Assembly (NCBI RefSeq): GCF_029689945.1
Contig: NZ_CP121451.1
Coordinates: forward strand, 1,798,001 to 1,862,000
Direction of reading: 5' to 3'
Source of the DNA: Paenibacillus amylolyticus
Lineage (GTDB): Bacteria; Bacillota; Bacilli; Paenibacillales; Paenibacillaceae
DNA length: 64,000 bases
Shown here in pieces: positions 1-10,082 of the stretch (positions are counted from its first letter, which is position 1; each line of letters begins with the position of its first letter). The notes under the pieces are model-generated. The model saw only the letters and a program-made list of their open reading frames with translations. It ran no database searches and had not been told where the DNA came from. Position numbers and translations under genes: made by a program.

Positions 1-1
1 A

Positions 2-460
2 CTGGTTAAACCAAGCAAAACAACCTTCACCGACGTTTCGGAGAACACAAAATCGGATCGTTGGACCTATGAAGCTATTGAAACAGCAGCACGCGCAGGT
101 ATTGTTCAAGGACTTAGTGATGGGTTCTTTGGACCAGACCAGCCGGTTACACGGGAGCAGGCAGCTGTTATGATTGCGCGTGCGATGAATGCCAAGCTTG
201 CAGCTAATGACAGTAAGCTGACGGCTACGTTGGCCAAATCGTTCCTGGATTCAACTTCTATTGATTTCTATGCACGACCAGCTATTGTGGCGGTTACCAA
301 AGCAAAAATCATGGAAGGAAGCCCTGTAAACATTCCAGGTGCAGCCAAAACGCAATACCAATTCAATCCAAAAGGTAATATGACACGTGCTGAAGCAGCC
401 AAGATTGCTGTAGAACTACTTAAGAAGAGCACGAAACTATTCCCTAAAACATTGAGCTAA
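2..460 (+). CDS. SLH-domain surface protein, C-terminal end (5' truncated)
   Basis: The reading frame is open from the window edge to a TAA at 458-460, so only the last 152 codons are present. Two S-layer homology modules are visible: one holding FTDVSEN, AARAGIVQGLSDG, FGPDQPVTREQAAVMIARA, and a more divergent one holding AIVAVTKAKIMEG and MTRAEAAKIAVELL. SLH modules anchor proteins non-covalently to pyruvylated secondary wall polymers, so this is a cell-surface protein held in the wall. The upstream domains are outside the window and its function cannot be named. A hairpin terminator follows within 30 bases. Confidence 0.9.
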   Translation: MVKPSKTTFTDVSENTKSDRWTYEAIETAARAGIVQGLSDGFFGPDQPVTREQAAVMIARAMNAKLAANDSKLTATLAKSFLDSTSIDFYARPAIVAVTKAKIMEGSPVNIPGAAKTQYQFNPKGNMTRAEAAKIAVELLKKSTKLFPKTLS

Positions 461-486
461 TCTAACAGTGTTGAGATAATTTTAGG

Positions 487-526
487 AAGGACCTGTCCCT
501 TTTACTAAAGGGGTGGGTTCTTTTTA
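487..526 (+). terminator. Rho-independent terminator of the SLH gene
   Basis: An imperfect stem (GACCTGTCCCTTT against AAAGGGGTGGGTTC, with wobble pairs) is followed by TTTTT, just after the stop of the SLH gene. Confidence 0.7.
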
Positions 527-664
527 TCACTGTAGAGAAGCTTATATAGAATTCATTTATAATAGAAGAAATCTGTTTTTTACCAATAACTATTTTTGTA
601 ATTTGCTAGAGATTAAGATACAATAACGGTAAATACACAATGATCTAGAGGGTGAAGTTAGCTA

Positions 665-1006
665 ATGAAACCGATTTATTCGAGAGCCCAGCTGGGCTAC
701 ATGAAGGCAAAGACACAGTTCGAGAAGCAGGCAGTCATTCTGGAGAAAAAGTTGGAAGATACACGTAAGACAGAGGAGATCTCTCAGGAAGTTATGGAAG
801 GACTTGTACAGTCCACCGGCTTCCATGATGCTTATAACAGTCTGGTTCTGGCCGAGAATGAATTGATTGAATGGTCTCACACCACGATGAAGCATGAGAA
901 GACATACCGGGAGAACAGACAACCAATTGACGATATGTATCTGAGATTGAATAGTGATCCGAATATGCGTGCTCAGATTATTGAGTTGGCGATGAAGATC
1001 CGCTAA
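665..1006 (+). CDS. Small helical protein of unknown function
   Basis: 113 codons with a GAGGGTG ribosome site about 8 bases before the ATG and a terminator right after the stop, so a single-gene transcript is likely. The protein is almost all charged amphipathic helix (AILEKKLEDTRKTEEI and similar stretches), without signal peptide, membrane segment or cysteines, so it should be cytoplasmic. I do not recognise the family. A 117-codon reading frame on the other strand covers nearly the same bases but lacks a ribosome site. Confidence 0.8.
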   Translation: MKPIYSRAQLGYMKAKTQFEKQAVILEKKLEDTRKTEEISQEVMEGLVQSTGFHDAYNSLVLAENELIEWSHTTMKHEKTYRENRQPIDDMYLRLNSDPNMRAQIIELAMKIR

Positions 1007-1025
1007 GATAGTCACTTATTTAAGA

Positions 1026-1050
1026 AGAGGGCCTGAGGGCTCTCTTTTTA
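1026..1050 (+). terminator. Rho-independent terminator
   Basis: AGAGGGCC and GGCTCTCT form an 8-bp stem (one G-T wobble) with loop TGAG, running into TTTTT. Confidence 0.9.
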
Positions 1051-1348
1051 TTTTCAATTTTGTAGAATTTGTCGCTTCATTGTGGAAAATTACGGGTATA
1101 AATAAACGTCCACATCAATCCTTACGCAGACTGGATTCGGAGAATACGTCATGAATTCAACTTCACTAAAGGTTTTGAATCCGTTAAAGACCCGCACTGC
1201 ATCAATACATAAATAAATTCAAAACTTTTTTTTAGGAATCCGCAACTTTTTGAAATCTACTGCGTTTAAGATGTAGAGTCGAAAACATTGGGCAACTTAC
1301 CAAGAATGACCTCGTGAAGAATCTTGTCTATTTATTAGAAAAAATTGC

Positions 1349-1377
1349 TTTACGGCACGAGAGACCCATTGTATAAT
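1349..1377 (+). promoter_or_regulatory. Probable sigma-A promoter of the S-layer gene
   Basis: TTTACG, 17 bases, then a perfect TATAAT (1372-1377). It lies about 210 bases before the main start codon, giving a long untranslated leader of the kind known for abundant S-layer proteins. The rest of the 538-base gap 1051-1588 holds no gene I can support. Confidence 0.6.
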
Positions 1378-1496
1378 ACGTAAGGTAGGATTAGGAAACT
1401 ACTCTATTTACGTATGATTCTATCTTTTATTCTTGTTTACAAGTTTCTGTGATATGCTCACAGACATCATTTATATTAACTTGCTCATAACTCTGG

Positions 1497-1591
1497 AAAG
1501 GGGGTGCGACAATAGAATGAGGAATACGAGCGACCCTATTAAAGAAAATTCCAATGTTATGAACGCCCAAGGAGGAGACAAAAAGGTTATG
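1497..1591 (+). promoter_or_regulatory. Leader with two ribosome sites and two in-frame starts
   Basis: AAAGGGGGTG (1497-1506) precedes an ATG at 1517, and GGAGGAG (1571) precedes the ATG at 1589 that begins the signal peptide. A further in-frame ATG is at 1559. All share one frame, so the upstream start would add 24 residues in front of the signal peptide. Tandem starts of this sort are known for the Brevibacillus cell-wall protein operon. Confidence 0.55.
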
Positions 1592-4533
1592 AAGAAAATT
1601 TTATCCGTAGCACTGTCTACAGCAATGGCATTCTCAATGTTTGCATCTGTAGCATTCGGTGACACAGCAGTAACACCACAACAACAGTTTGATGCATTGA
1701 AAGCAAAAGGTATCTTCAATGGTTACCCAGATGGTACAGCTGGTCTGGACAAGAGATGACTCGCGCTGAGTTCGCAAAAGTTATCACTAAATTGCTTGGT
1801 CTGAAAGAGATCACTGGAACTCTTTCTTACAACGACAAAAACTACACAGCTAAGAACTGGGCTGTGCCTTACATCGAAGCAGTAACTGCTGCGGGTATCA
1901 TGGAAGGTAAAAACGTAGAGAAAAAAATCTTCGACTTCAATGGTAAAGTGACAGTAGCTGAAATGGCTACAATCTTGACTCGTGCACTTGATCTTGAAAT
2001 CCCAACTGAAACTAACAACAATGCAGCAGCATGGGCTAAAGGTTATGTTCAAGCAGCGATCAACGCAGGTCTGATCGACGCTAACGCTAACTTCTCTGGC
2101 AATGCTTCCCGCGAATTGTTGGTAGGTGCAGCTTACTCTATCGATCAAGCTCAAAGCTTGAAAGTAGAATCTTACACAGTAACTGAAGCTGGTAAAGTAG
2201 TTGAGTTCAAAATCAGCGACGGCGAAACTGTTAAAGTAACTTTGGATAAAGCTCTTGAAGCTAACAAAGAAACTGAAGTGAAATTCACTTACAAAGATAA
2301 AGAGTTCACTGAGAAAGTTACTTATGTAGTAACTACTGCTACTAAAGTTGAAAGTGTAACTGCTTCTAACCTTAAAGAAGTTACTGTAAACTTTGATGGT
2401 AAAGTAGACGAAGATACTGCAACTGATAAAGTAAACTACTCTTTGAAATCAGGTAAAGTAATCAAATCCGTAGCTCTTTCTGCTGATGCTAAAACTGCTA
2501 CTCTTTACCTGGAAGGTTCCCTTACTAACAACAAAACAGAAGCAGTAACAGTTTCTAATGTTAAAGCTGGGGACAAAACAGTTAGTGCTTCCAATGTTGA
2601 ATTCAACGTTTCTGACAACCAATTGCCAGAAGTTGAATCCGTTAAATCTTTGGGTACTAAATCCGTTAAAGTTGTATTCTCTGAGCCAGTTACTGACTTG
2701 AGACAATCCAACTTCAACTTGGATGGTAAAGAATACTTCGGTAAAGTAGACGTAGGTGCTAACAACCGTTCCGTAATCTTGACTCCATACAGCACCTCTT
2801 CATTGGCAGTTGGTGATCACAAACTGACAATATCTGGTGTTAAAGATTTCGCTGCATTTGTATCTTTGTCTAAAACTGTAGACTTTACAGTTGTAGAAGA
2901 TACTACAGCTCCAACAGTAGCATCTGCTGAAGCTACTCTTGAAAGTGTTACTCTGACTTTCTCTGAAGATGTAGACGTATCTACAATTTCGGCTTCTAAC
3001 GTTTACTGGAAATCCGGTAACGACAAAAAAGCAGCATCCAGCTATGAAGCATTGGCTGACAATAAATACAAATTCTACTTCGGTACTCAAGACAAATCTT
3101 TGCCGACAGGTTCTGTAGTAGTTTATGTAGATGCAGTTAAAGATTACTCTGGCAACCAAATTGCAAGTGGAACAACTGTTGTTGTATCCCCTTCAATTGA
3201 TCAAACTCGTCCAGAAGTAACTAAAGTAACATCCACAGATGAAAAAACTATCAAAGTTACTTTCAACAAAGCTGTAACTTCTGCTTCTGCAGTAGTGACT
3301 AGCAACTACACAGTAACTGATAAAGATGGTAAAGTGATCTCTGTTCAAAGTGCTAAACTTGATCCTGCTGATTCCAGCAACAAAACTGTATTGGTATCTT
3401 TGTACACTAATCTGTCTGCTGGTAACAACAATATCGTTATTAAAAACATCAAAGACGCTACTAAATTGGAAAACACAATGTTGGATTACAGCGGTGCAGT
3501 AAGTGTAGGTGATACTACACCTCCAACTATTGATTCCGAAGTTGTTAGTCAATCTGATCGTCGTGTAGTTATTACTTTCAGCGAAAAAATGGATCCTGCA
3601 TCATTGGCTGACTACAATAATTATTTGGTAGAAGTTGAAGGCACAACTCGTGTTCTGACTTCTAACATTGCTGACATTACTGTTCTGCAAGATGGATCTG
3701 CAGTTGCAATCAAATTTGCAGAAACTTTCAATGGTAAAACAGTTGCCTTCTCTAATGCTTCTGTAAAAACATTGACAATCCTTGCTGTTAAAGATGCAGC
3801 TGGTAACCCACTGAAAGAGTTCACAACTAGCACTGGCAACCAAGTTGATCTAGTTGCTGGAGTAACTAAAACATTAGGTTTCGCAGCTTACAAAACTGAC
3901 GCTACGAAAAATGCGGAGCTTGTAGATGCAAGAACAGTTAAAGTTAAACTTAATGCTGGAATCACTGATGCTTATACTGGTGCATTCTCTTACGAAGTTG
4001 CTGGTGTAGAACAAGTAGCTAGCGTTGAAACTAACTCAACTTCAGTTGTAACAGTTAAATTTAACAACGATCTCAAAACTGATGCAGCTGGTTTGGATCT
4101 GAAAATTGACCCAACTAGACTGGTTACAACTGCTGGATCTGCAGCTGTTGGTCCAGAATTGACTGTTAACACGACTAACTTGATTGACTCATTGGCTCCT
4201 AACCTTGTTACTGCTGATTCTTATGTAGTAGATAACGTAGCTAAAACAATCACGCTGGCATATTCTGAAGATCTGGTTGATGCTGGTGGTAACTTGAATG
4301 CTGCTGACTTTAAAGTAATTAGAGTATTTGATTACAAAACACTTGATGCTCGTACAGAGTACTCGGTTGCTGTAGTTGATAACACAGTAGTTATTACTTT
4401 GACAGACGCTGCAGGAAGAACTGTAGATTCTAACTATCGTGTTGAAGTTAAAGGTGCACAATATGTTAAAGATGCAGGCGGAAATGCAGTTCCTGATACT
4501 GCTGGAGAAACTACTGTAAAAGTAACTCCATAA
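1589..4533 (+). CDS. Major S-layer protein: three SLH modules plus Ig-like repeats (one frame break)
   Basis: Signal peptide (MKKILSVALSTAMAFSMFA, cut probably after VAFG), then about 160 residues with three SLH modules (GIFNGYPDG/MTRAEFAKVITKLLGL, AVTAAGIMEG, AAINAGLIDA), then about 780 residues of Ig-like beta-sandwich repeats marked by phrases such as DTTAPTVASAEATLESVTLTF, TRPEVTKV and TPPTIDSEV. The array would form the outer lattice while the SLH part binds wall polymer. Codon use is very biased (AAA, GAA, GTT, ACT, GCT), as expected of the most abundant surface protein. The frame breaks at 1751-1756: GACAAGAG should read GACAAAGAG (DKEMTRAEFA), one A short. I read this as a sequencing error because both halves form one SLH module. 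Confidence 0.92.
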
Positions 4534-4548
4534 TAATTTTTTAAAGTA

Positions 4549-4583
4549 ACAGAGGGCTAAACATTGCCCTCTGTTTTTTTTTT
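4549..4583 (+). terminator. Strong terminator after the S-layer gene
   Basis: A perfect 9-bp stem (ACAGAGGGC / GCCCTCTGT) with an 8-base loop, followed by nine or more T. Confidence 0.95.
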
Positions 4584-4708
4584 ATATCAATATTGTTTTT
4601 GGACTTTTAAGATAACCTTAAATGGAATTTTACAACAACATCGTAACTTTCTCCCCTTCCCAAACGTTTATACTATAAAGCAACAAGCAACTTATGGGAG
4701 GTTTGGAA

Positions 4709-7303
4709 GTGAATCAAAAGAAAATGTTTGTGAGCTTGCTCGCAAGTGCAATGTTGATCAGTTCAACCGCTGGCATCGCCATGGCAGCGAGCACAACCAA
4801 TAAAACGTCTGCCACCAGTTCAAATAGTAGTATATCGAAGAAAACAACAACGCAGAAAATTGTACATACACTCGGTAACCTGTCGGCTGTTAAAGTGACA
4901 GCACGAAGTTCCGTAAGATTAACAGATGTCAATATTTTGGCGCAGGACGATGGCAATGTGGTTACGTATACATTGTCTTACAAGAATAATGACAGCACCC
5001 CAATGATGATGCTCGATTACTGGAGCAAGGTGAAAACCAAGGGTGGAACATTGTTCTCGCCTAAACTGATCGCCAAAGATCAGGAAAAGAAAACCGTCGC
5101 GCCTGGATCAACCGTTGAGTTGACCTATGTTATGAAAGTAGGTCGCGAGGTGAAACTCAGTGATCTGAACTTCCTCATCGTGAAGTGGGATTTCAGTCAA
5201 GCTAACTATGAACGTACGCTGGGTAAGTTTAACGTGCCCGCATCCTATAGTATCACCACACCGGTAGGCAAACCGAAGACAGTTCGTCTGAGCGATTCTG
5301 CTGTGAAGGTGAAAGTATCAGGTATTAAAGTGTTTCCAGGTGAAGATAAGAAACAGTATGTGAAAATTGGCGTGAATTTAAACAATATCAGTTATAAATT
5401 GCTTGAAAACCCGAATATCAAATGGATTTTGCGTACGCCAAGTGGTACGAACTATCCGTTAACCCCGGATAAAGACAGCACGAGTGTCAGTATCCAAGCC
5501 CAAGCTAATAAGGCTCTCAGTCTGATGGCATCTCTTCCTACGTCAGTGAAGCTGCAAAAGTCTGAGTTGTTGCTGGTAGAAGAGCAGGGTGAAGAGAAGA
5601 GTGTTCTGCCCGTTGCTGCACTGCAATTGCCAGAGGCTAGCAAGACGAATGTAGAGGTTGCTGCCAATCAACCAAACATTATTTCTGTTGAAGGACAACG
5701 TCTGTCCACATTGCTTGAATCTGCCAAAGTAAGAATCGACGATGGTGAGTATAGTCTTAACCTTCAAATGAAGCTCAAGAATGAAGGCAAGAAAGCCATT
5801 AAGGTGCCGACATATACCTTCGAGGTACGGAATACAGACGGAACAGTCTATCCGATTGAAACCAAAGCTTTGGATGCATTGAAGTTGAACCCGGGTGATA
5901 TCAAGACGATTAAGCTGAATGCAACCCTTCAGGGTGATGGGGATACCAAAAAGATTAAGCTCTATGTAATGAGTCCGGTGGACAAAAATGAAAGTACAGA
6001 GTCAACAACAGCTTCTTCTCCAACTAATGGGTTTGTTTTCTCTTATCCTGTAGGTGTCTATGCAATCCCTGAATCGGTATCCAGCGGAGATGGATTAACG
6101 ACCGAAACAGTCATTAAGAATAACAAAGGTACATTTGGTGTGTCTTTTGGATCGTTACAGCGGTTGCCTTGGCTTGATAGTGATATTATTGCGGCAAAAG
6201 TGACCATTCGTAACGCAGGTAACAAAACAGTCCAACTTCCTGAACTTGAAGCAATGTTTATGATTGATTCTGCTGAGATTGAAGGAGACAAGAAGCTAAT
6301 TTACACACAAAGTGGCAAGCTACTTGGAGCGGGCATGACAACCGAGGCGTACCTTTTGACCAAGATCCCTTCTGAATTACGTATCTCTCGTCTGGAGCTT
6401 AGTCTAAACGAGAAAATTAGTGAAGAAGAAACGAATGAGTGGATCACGCTCAATACGTCTGGACTGATTTCACCGGTATCTTATGTTGGAAGCGGCAAGA
6501 CATACACATCGGGTACGGCGGATAAAGAGACCGAAATGGGTGTACGAAGAACGATTCGTTATCCAGGAACGTCATCGGACATTGTATATACCGAATTCGA
6601 AATGACGAACAAATCACTGCGTCAAAGTGGGCTTGGCAAACTTGTAGGTTACTTCAAGACATCGGATGGCCAGTATTACAGAGTAACTGCGAAGCAAGCA
6701 GAGCGTCTGCCTGGACCGGGCCAGAAGTCGATTGTTACGTTCTGGGCTAAGATTCCGAAGTCCACTACCTTCTCAGACTTGCGCCTGATTGTGGGCGAAG
6801 GTATTGCAGATAGCAAGTTTGTAACGGGTGAAGGGGAAGCGACTGCATATGTGAATGCTCTGGCATTCGAAGTGCCGCCAACCTCCATTAGTGTTCAAGG
6901 CTCGTTAACCAATATTGATCTCTATCCTTACTCTTGGACTGCCAACAGTGTGAGAGCATATCTGGCAGGCAGCTCATCTGTACAGATCGAGATGAATTAC
7001 AGCTTATCCCGTAATGAAGAGATTGAGATGGGTGAGAACGAGCATAAGTTAATCCTTACAATGACGGATCAAGCAGGCAAATCATATGAGAAAGAGTTAA
7101 CTTTGGGAACCGATCTGAAATTGGGAACCAACCAGACACTGAGCTGGAGCGTAGAAGACAGCTTCTTCGAGAAGCTTCGCGGTGGTTCGTATCGCTTAAG
7201 CGTAGATGATCAGTTCCAGGGACAACGTCTTCGTCTTGCGGAACAAAGCTACGGATATGACCTGACCAAACTTCCGAAGGAAGAACCCGTCGATATAAGA
7301 TAG
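4709..7303 (+). CDS. Large secreted protein of unknown function next to the S-layer gene
   Basis: GTG start at 4709, chosen because GGGAGG (4696-4701) stands 7 bases before it; the ATG at 4694 lies upstream of that site. 864 residues. A clear signal peptide (KKMFVSLLASAMLISS, cleavage near AMAAS) is followed by beta-rich repeats resembling stacked immunoglobulin-like domains, each with conserved phrases such as VTYTLSYKN, LNLQMKLKNEGKKAIKVP and KVTIRNAGNKTVQLP. No SLH module, membrane anchor or catalytic motif is visible. The repeated 'conserved change on neutral background' beta pattern suggests a structural or adhesive surface protein. It has its own terminator; an upstream promoter is not convincing. 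Confidence 0.8.
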   Translation: MNQKKMFVSLLASAMLISSTAGIAMAASTTNKTSATSSNSSISKKTTTQKIVHTLGNLSAVKVTARSSVRLTDVNILAQDDGNVVTYTLSYKNNDSTPMMMLDYWSKVKTKGGTLFSPKLIAKDQEKKTVAPGSTVELTYVMKVGREVKLSDLNFLIVKWDFSQANYERTLGKFNVPASYSITTPVGKPKTVRLSDSAVKVKVSGIKVFPGEDKKQYVKIGVNLNNISYKLLENPNIKWILRTPSGTNYPLTPDKDSTSVSIQAQANKALSLMASLPTSVKLQKSELLLVEEQGEEKSVLPVAALQLPEASKTNVEVAANQPNIISVEGQRLSTLLESAKVRIDDGEYSLNLQMKLKNEGKKAIKVPTYTFEVRNTDGTVYPIETKALDALKLNPGDIKTIKLNATLQGDGDTKKIKLYVMSPVDKNESTESTTASSPTNGFVFSYPVGVYAIPESVSSGDGLTTETVIKNNKGTFGVSFGSLQRLPWLDSDIIAAKVTIRNAGNKTVQLPELEAMFMIDSAEIEGDKKLIYTQSGKLLGAGMTTEAYLLTKIPSELRISRLELSLNEKISEEETNEWITLNTSGLISPVSYVGSGKTYTSGTADKETEMGVRRTIRYPGTSSDIVYTEFEMTNKSLRQSGLGKLVGYFKTSDGQYYRVTAKQAERLPGPGQKSIVTFWAKIPKSTTFSDLRLIVGEGIADSKFVTGEGEATAYVNALAFEVPPTSISVQGSLTNIDLYPYSWTANSVRAYLAGSSSVQIEMNYSLSRNEEIEMGENEHKLILTMTDQAGKSYEKELTLGTDLKLGTNQTLSWSVEDSFFEKLRGGSYRLSVDDQFQGQRLRLAEQSYGYDLTKLPKEEPVDIR

Positions 7304-7338
7304 ATGGATAGATTCAAATAATCGTTAGATTTGTCCAC

Positions 7339-7376
7339 AAAACCTCGTTTCCACCCCAACGGAAACGAGGTTTTGC
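7339..7376 (+). terminator. Terminator with perfect 14-bp stem
   Basis: AAAACCTCGTTTCC pairs exactly with GGAAACGAGGTTTT around an 8-base loop. The A/T ends make it able to work in both directions. Confidence 0.92.
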
Positions 7377-7434
7377 TTGTCGCATCCCTATTTTTTCTCT
7401 ATAGTTAAAGTTAATAGATTACCAGAGGAGGAAA

Positions 7435-8009
7435 ATGATTCACATGAAACCTTATATGAAAGTATCCCTTGCGGCGCTAGCGATCGGTGTTGGCGTGTGG
7501 GTTGGGTCGGTATACAGCAATACAGCCATCGGTGCAGGGACAAGCCAGCCAGGGACAGCAGACGATCCGGTTGTAACGAAGAGTTATGTAGATCAGCAGA
7601 TTCAAAAAGCATTGGGTGGCGGTGTTAGCACGGGTTCTGGCAACTCATCCGGTAGTAACTCAGGCTCTACAGGAACAGGGAACACGGGTAGCACAGGTGG
7701 AGATACTTCGCTTCCTCCACTGGTCTCAGGCGCATCTAATGCCGTTGAGATCGTAACCGTGAAGCCGGGTCAACAGCTGATCGGCAAATCTGGCGCGGAG
7801 TTCATCGTACGTAGCGGCAAGGCTGTGATCGTCAGTGAAGGTACGAATGGTGTAGCGGATCTGACGGACGGGATTGACCTGACGAATGGACAGGCAGCGC
7901 CGACCAATCACCTGCTCTCTTTTCCAAGGGATGGACGGGGATTGCTGTATTGGAAGGGAACAAATATAGCCTAACCGTAATGGTTCGTGGTGGATATACT
8001 TTGAAATAG
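7435..8009 (+). CDS. Small exported Gly/Ser-rich protein (one frame break)
   Basis: AGAGGAGG at 7424-7431 serves either the ATG at 7435 (very close) or the one at 7444 (12 bases), both in frame. The protein has an N-terminal membrane or signal segment (VSLAALAIGVGVWVGSVYS), a short coiled segment (VTKSYVDQQIQKAL), a low-complexity Gly/Ser/Thr linker, and a C-terminal beta domain beginning VTVKPGQQLIGKSGAEFIVR. The frame breaks in the G-run at 7937-7940: adding one G turns the ending into GRGIAVLEG...VMVRGGYTLK with a stop at 8007-8009, the expected end for this type of Bacillales domain. About 191 residues when repaired. Function unknown; likely membrane-anchored and extracytoplasmic. Confidence 0.7.
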
Positions 8010-8157
8010 GTTTTGCTTCTGTTAAAGGAATTATTCATTCTTCATCCATTTCATTTGCTCAGATTAACCAGTTCTAACAAACATTAATACGGCTAGCCAG
8101 CCTTGTTCCTGCTCAATCTATAACTGTTGATAATTAATTAATGGAGGTGCAGGAACT

Positions 8158-8430
8158 ATGGCTAGAAGTAATCGCAAAGTGGTACCCGAAAGTCGTCAAA
8201 TGCTGGATCAGATGAAGTATGAGATTGCTGCAGAGTTTGGCCTCAATGTGGGGTATGGTGGCAGAGGATTGGCTGGTGCGGATACAGAATTTGGATCTGA
8301 ACTGGGTGAAGTGAGTGATCACTCTTATGGGCAATATAAAGGGTGGGGACATCTGACTTCCCGCGAGAATGGATCGGTTGGTGGAGAGATCACCAAAAGG
8401 CTAATTCGTCAGGCAGAGCAGCACTTATAG
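8158..8430 (+). CDS. Alpha/beta-type small acid-soluble spore protein
   Basis: GGAGGTG precedes the ATG. The protein has the family core: [10 protein letters not shown] near the N-terminus, containing the site cut by the germination protease GPR, and [18 protein letters not shown] near the C-terminus. These proteins coat spore DNA, force it toward an A-like form and protect it from UV, then are degraded at germination for amino acids. At 90 residues it is longer than the usual 60 to 72; the extra stretch (about residues 32-66, rich in Gly, Asp and Tyr) lies between the two conserved blocks. Expression should be forespore-specific, but I did not find a convincing sigma-G promoter. Confidence 0.93.
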   Translation: MARSNRKVVPESRQMLDQMKYEIAAEFGLNVGYGGRGLAGADTEFGSELGEVSDHSYGQYKGWGHLTSRENGSVGGEITKRLIRQAEQHL

Positions 8431-8454
8431 GGCATTTTTCTTACCCCGTTTTGT

Positions 8455-8483
8455 TTGACACGTCTTGACAAATACGTTAAGAT
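8455..8483 (+). promoter_or_regulatory. Probable metK promoter
   Basis: TTGACA at 8455-8460, a 17-base spacer, then TAAGAT. A second TTGACA at 8465 has no good -10 partner. Transcription would start near 8490 and give a leader of about 195 bases. Confidence 0.6.
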
Positions 8484-8489
8484 GGCACT

Positions 8490-8686
8490 TGAGGTATGCA
8501 ACCTTTTCCACTAGGGAAAGGTTGATTTTCGTTTGAGGCAATTACCTGAAAAATCCTTATCTTCGTAACTCCGGACCTTGGGTCCTTATTCCATTTCGGA
8601 AAAGCTTCGAGGGTACAGTGAACGAATCGCTGTCATGTTTTGTTCGGGCAATCGCCATACTACTAGTTATGGGAGGTTGAAACTTC
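8490..8686 (+). promoter_or_regulatory. Structured metK leader, type unknown
   Basis: The leader contains a hairpin at 8499-8524 (CAACCTTTTCC against GGGAAAGGTTG) followed by ATTTT, and a short GGACC/GGTCC hairpin near 8573. In many Firmicutes metK is controlled by a SAM-I (S-box) riboswitch, but the S-box core sequences are not visible here. It may be another SAM-responsive element, an attenuator, or unstructured. Confidence 0.4.
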
Positions 8687-9889
8687 ATGTCTATTAAAGG
8701 CCGGCATCTATTTACATCGGAGTCTGTAACTGAAGGACATCCGGATAAAATCTGCGATCAGATCTCAGACGCCGTATTGGACGCGTTTCTTGCAAACGAC
8801 CCCAATGCTCGTGTAGCTTGCGAAGTTTCCGTAGCCACAGGCTTAGTGCTTGTCATCGGTGAAATCAGTTCAGCTTCTGAATACGTGGACATTCCGTCCA
8901 TCGTTCGTAATACAATTAAGGATATTGGCTACACACGTGCCAAGTTCGGTTTTGATTATAACACTTGTGCAGTTCTGACTTCTCTGAATGAGCAGTCTGC
9001 TGATATTGCCCAAGGTGTTAACGCAGCGCTTGAGAATCGTGACCCGGAACAAGTTGCTCGTGAAACAGAAAACATTGGTGCAGGTGACCAAGGTCTGATG
9101 TTCGGTTTTGCAACGAATGAAACACCTGAACTCATGCCTTTGCCAATCGCACTGTCCCATCGGATCGCACGCCGTCTGGCGGAAGTGCGTAAGAACGGTA
9201 CGTTGGAATATCTTCGTCCGGATGGTAAAACCCAAGTAACGATTGAATACGACGGTGACAAGCCGGTACGTGTGGATACCATCGTTGTGTCTACTCAGCA
9301 CGCTGAAGAGACTACGCTTGCGCAGATCCAAAAAGACATCAAAGAACATGTCATCTTGCCTGTCGTTCCAGCTGAATTGCTGGATGAGCAGACTAAATAT
9401 TTCATCAACCCGACAGGACGTTTCGTTATTGGCGGACCTCAAGGAGATGCAGGCCTTACTGGACGTAAAATCATCGTAGATACCTACGGCGGTTATGCAC
9501 GTCACGGCGGTGGTGCGTTCTCTGGTAAAGATCCGACAAAAGTAGACCGTTCCGCAGCCTATGCGGCTCGTTACGTAGCGAAAAACCTTGTAGCTGCAGG
9601 TCTTGCAGACAAAGTGGAAATCCAGCTCGCGTATGCGATTGGTGTAGCCAACCCGGTATCGATCAACGTGGATACATACGGAACTGGCAAAGTCAGCGAA
9701 GAGAAATTGGTTGAGCTTGTGCGCAACAACTTCGATCTTCGTCCGGCTGGCATTATTCGTATGCTGGATTTGCGTCGCCCAATCTACAAACAAACAGCAG
9801 CATACGGTCACTTCGGCCGTACAGACCTGGATGTACCTTGGGAGCAAGTGGATAAAGCAGACCTTTTGAAAACTCAAGCAGGTCTGTAA
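8687..9889 (+). CDS. metK: S-adenosylmethionine synthetase
   Basis: 400 residues, full length, with GGGAGG 12 bases before the ATG. It joins methionine and ATP to make S-adenosylmethionine plus phosphate and pyrophosphate, in the cytoplasm, as a tetramer needing magnesium and potassium. Family motifs are all present: [19 protein letters not shown] at the N-terminus (ATP and metal site), [10 protein letters not shown] near residue 117 (methionine loop region), and [19 protein letters not shown] near residue 270 (phosphate site). Codon use is biased and the gene has its own promoter, leader and terminator, fitting an essential housekeeping gene. Confidence 0.98.
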   Translation: MSIKGRHLFTSESVTEGHPDKICDQISDAVLDAFLANDPNARVACEVSVATGLVLVIGEISSASEYVDIPSIVRNTIKDIGYTRAKFGFDYNTCAVLTSLNEQSADIAQGVNAALENRDPEQVARETENIGAGDQGLMFGFATNETPELMPLPIALSHRIARRLAEVRKNGTLEYLRPDGKTQVTIEYDGDKPVRVDTIVVSTQHAEETTLAQIQKDIKEHVILPVVPAELLDEQTKYFINPTGRFVIGGPQGDAGLTGRKIIVDTYGGYARHGGGAFSGKDPTKVDRSAAYAARYVAKNLVAAGLADKVEIQLAYAIGVANPVSINVDTYGTGKVSEEKLVELVRNNFDLRPAGIIRMLDLRRPIYKQTAAYGHFGRTDLDVPWEQVDKADLLKTQAGL

Positions 9890-9918
9890 TTAGCTAATTG
9901 CATAGTGATCTTCTACTG

Positions 9919-9955
9919 AAGCCCTTTATTCCAATATGGAATCAGGGGCTTTTTG
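9919..9955 (+). terminator. metK terminator
   Basis: AAGCCC...TTCC / GGAA...GGGGCTT stem with a small internal mismatch and loop AATAT, followed by TTTTT. Confidence 0.9.
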
Positions 9956-10082
9956 CATCTTTTTACAAAACAAAACACCATACATTTCCATTTTATTAAT
10001 TGAAAATCTCTCTTTGACCGACATAAATATAGAGGTCTGTAGATCAGACAATTAGGAAAATTGAGATGAGGGGGAAGGTTGG

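Noticed and set aside
8490..8686. SAM-I riboswitch before metK
   Set aside because: Looked for the S-box core and did not find it; kept only as a leader of unknown type.
8870..9877. 335-codon reading frame antisense to metK
   Set aside because: It lies wholly within metK, which is full length and conserved; the antisense product is low-quality, Cys-rich and has no ribosome site.
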